A DNA stretch of 64,000 bases. Source: Akkermansiaceae bacterium UBA5689. Lineage in GTDB: Bacteria > Verrucomicrobiota > Verrucomicrobiia > Verrucomicrobiales > Akkermansiaceae. Position numbers and translations under genes: made by a program. The notes below the pieces were generated by a model. The model was not told where the DNA came from. It did not search any database and worked only from the letters and a program-made list of their open reading frames with translations. The stretch is from positions 7,670 through 71,669 of the forward strand of contig DIHT01000133.1 in the NCBI GenBank assembly GCA_002420305.1. Reading direction: 5' to 3'. Positions 62,514-64,000 of the stretch are shown here, one piece after another (position 1 is the first letter of the stretch; each line of letters opens with the position of its first letter).

Positions 62514-63539
62514 ATGAGACGGACTTTTCTAATAATCGTCGGACTCTGGTCATATGCATGTGCCGACGATGTGCCGGTGGTGGAAACGGTTCTCGCGTAT
62601 CAGCGTGATTCCGGGGGCTGGCCGAAGAACTATGACCGGAAGAGAATCCTGACCACGAGCGAGCAGCGGCAACTCCAGAAACAACGGGCGCAAGCAGACA
62701 CAACCATCGATAACGGAGCAACCTATACCGAAATTCGCCTGCTCGCTGCAGCCTTCGACGCTTCAGGAGAGCCCAAGCTTAAATTTGCAGCGTTAAGGGG
62801 TATTGACTACCTGCTAAAGGGGCAGCTGGACAACGGGGGTTGGCCCCAGAAATTCCCCGAGGGTCGGGGATATGCCCGCGAGGTGACTTTCAATGACAAT
62901 GCGATGGTTGGGGTGATGAACCTGCTCAAGGACATCGCTGATAACACTCTGCCCTTCGACTTTGTTCCCTCTTCTGTGCGGGGACGGTCAGCAAGCGCAG
63001 TGAAGCGGGGAATCTCCTGTGTCTTAAAGAGCCAGATTCTTGTTGATGGGGTTCCCGCCAGTTGGTGTGCCCAGCATGACCGTCGTACTCTTGCGCCCTG
63101 TCGCGGCAGGTCCTATGAGCTCCCTTCCCTCAGCGGCAGCGAATCGGTTGGGATTGTCCGCTTCCTTATGCGGATTGAGAAACCGGACCCCAATGTGAGG
63201 CGGGCCATCGAGGGAGCGATTGCATGGTTCAAGCGCGTACAATTACGAGGTATTCGCCTGGAGCGAAAGATCGAGGGAATTCACCCGGGAGGGATGGATA
63301 CCGTCGTAGTAAGGGACCCTGGTGCGCCCTCACTTTGGGCCCGGTTCTATGACCTTCATTCTAACAAGCCCATCTTCTCGAGTCGTGATGGTGTGCCGAG
63401 AGCGAACTTGGCGGAGATTTCGCATGAGAGGCGGAATGGATATTCATGGCTGGGCCCCTATGCGCGGGTTCTCCTCGATGAGGACCTTCCCCGATGGCGC
63501 GCGCGAAACACGCCAGGCGCCCACGGATCGGCCAAGTAG
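62514..63539 (+). CDS. Secreted pectate lyase, PL10 (PelA-like)
   Basis: From the ATG at 62514 (MRRTFLIIVG), preceded by AAGGG at about 5 bases, the protein has 341 residues and a signal peptide. An earlier in-frame ATG at 62472 overlaps the esterase and is less likely. The PL10 markers are SGGWPKNYDR (about 32-41), TTIDNGATYTEIRLLA (about 62-77), GGWPQKFPEG and VTFNDNAMVGVMN, which carry the calcium- and substrate-binding residues. It cleaves polygalacturonate by beta-elimination. Forms a pair with the sialate-O-acetylesterase-like esterase and points to pectin or algal galacturonan degradation. Convergent with the last gene. Confidence 0.87.
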   Translation: MRRTFLIIVGLWSYACADDVPVVETVLAYQRDSGGWPKNYDRKRILTTSEQRQLQKQRAQADTTIDNGATYTEIRLLAAAFDASGEPKLKFAALRGIDYLLKGQLDNGGWPQKFPEGRGYAREVTFNDNAMVGVMNLLKDIADNTLPFDFVPSSVRGRSASAVKRGISCVLKSQILVDGVPASWCAQHDRRTLAPCRGRSYELPSLSGSESVGIVRFLMRIEKPDPNVRRAIEGAIAWFKRVQLRGIRLERKIEGIHPGGMDTVVVRDPGAPSLWARFYDLHSNKPIFSSRDGVPRANLAEISHERRNGYSWLGPYARVLLDEDLPRWRARNTPGAHGSAK

Positions 63540-63548
63540 TGCGCGGCT

Positions 63549-64000
63549 TCAGCTGCCCGGGCGTTGCGACTGGGTCGGTTGGCTGAGCCGCTTGTTCCAG
63601 TATTGAATGTCTGCCTCCCTGAGAGCTTTGATGAGAGAGTGGGTCTTTTCCATTTCAGACCTTCTTGGAGCGGGAAAGAGCTGCCAGCGGCTATTTTCGA
63701 TCATTGTTCCCCGAATAGCTTCGTAATTCTTAAGCATGAGGTCGAGGCGGCTGAGGTAGAAGCGGACGGAGTTCAGGTCTGGATCCGGATCTTCCGACAG
63801 CAGCTGCAGGCAATCATGGGCGGCAGAGGCCCCGGTAATCATTGCTGGCGCCTCGGTGGGAAAGTTCCAGCAGTAGTGCTGAGTGCGATTGGCCAGGCGA
63901 CGGGCTTCGCCCCGGCGGTTCCGGATGACCAGCCCCTCTCCGGCCTGCCCTTCCACTCTTGCGAGTGCCTCGCTTGTAAAAAGAAAATAGGCTCCGTAAG
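63549..64000 (-). CDS. Unknown protein, 5' part cut by right edge
   Basis: The frame is open to the edge (the visible part includes YFLFTSEALARVEGQ before a GTG at 63956), so the start lies outside. About 150 residues seen, with WNFPTEAPAMITGASAAHDCLQLL and an arginine-rich middle; the C-terminus is helical (MEKTHSLIKALREADIQYW). No family recognised. Stops nine bases from the pectate lyase stop on the other strand. Confidence 0.6.
   Translation of the reverse strand, partial: YGAYFLFTSEALARVEGQAGEGLVIRNRRGEARRLANRTQHYCWNFPTEAPAMITGASAAHDCLQLLSEDPDPDLNSVRFYLSRLDLMLKNYEAIRGTMIENSRWQLFPAPRRSEMEKTHSLIKALREADIQYWNKRLSQPTQSQRPGS

Noticed and set aside
1..64000. CRISPR arrays, insertion sequences, prophage, integron or rRNA operon
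   Set aside because: No regularly spaced repeats, transposase or integrase motifs, or rRNA-like stretches were seen in the window.

Overview
The window looks like a moderately GC-rich chromosome segment from the Planctomycetota-Verrucomicrobiota-Chlamydiota superphylum, most likely a free-living, probably aquatic or marine, member of Verrucomicrobiota. The clues are a secreted sulfatase, a sialate O-acetylesterase, a PL10 pectate lyase and other secreted esterases, a PEP-CTERM surface protein, a MoxR/DUF58/transglutaminase operon, an ExbB-ExbD-ExbD-TPR operon, and many conserved genes without a familiar name. I see no rRNA, tRNA, CRISPR array, insertion sequence or prophage. Assignment to a phylum is inference from gene content.

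Region 1 (1-17096). After the 3' end of a sodium:solute symporter, twelve or more genes lie head to tail on the + strand, many overlapping by 1-4 bases. They encode a short EhpF-like adenylating enzyme, an aldehyde dehydrogenase-fold reductase, an iron-type alcohol dehydrogenase, a secreted PQQ-like beta-propeller, a HemN-like radical SAM protein, a small chorismate-lyase-fold protein, an FAD enzyme carrying the flavin halogenase motifs, a GT4 glycosyltransferase, a YbgC-type thioesterase, an EamA-like membrane protein, a PaaK-like CoA ligase, and a LolD/FtsX-type ABC transporter. Together they look like an undescribed biosynthesis-and-export locus. My best guess is a (possibly halogenated) hydroxyaryl acid that is activated, reduced to aldehyde/alcohol, decorated and exported. 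This is the most interesting part of the window.

Region 2 (17146-33611) is mostly housekeeping mixed with secreted hydrolases: an esterase, a cytosolic parvulin next to leuS, a beta-lactamase-fold hydrolase, rdgB, an NlpC/P60 lipoprotein, a HAD phosphatase, a second esterase, a sulfatase, rpe, tadA, a PEP-CTERM protein, holA, a half-length TauE, citrate synthase and tsaB.

Region 3 (33688-48223) holds the transglutaminase/DUF58/MoxR operon, purN, an M29 aminopeptidase, a GHL10 glycoside hydrolase-like protein, a zinc-ribbon membrane protein, an M3 oligopeptidase, a divergent family-4-like uracil-DNA glycosylase, a 3D-domain lipoprotein and endonuclease III.

Region 4 (48469-54885) is an energy-transducing operon (ExbB, two ExbD, a 999-residue TPR protein and a companion periplasmic protein). 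Region 5 (54960-57768) is a larE-larB-larC operon for the nickel-pincer nucleotide cofactor, with no larA nearby. Region 6 (58122-64000) has leuA, a SMUG1-type uracil-DNA glycosylase, a sialate O-acetylesterase/pectate lyase pair behind a LacI-like operator candidate, and a gene cut by the right edge.
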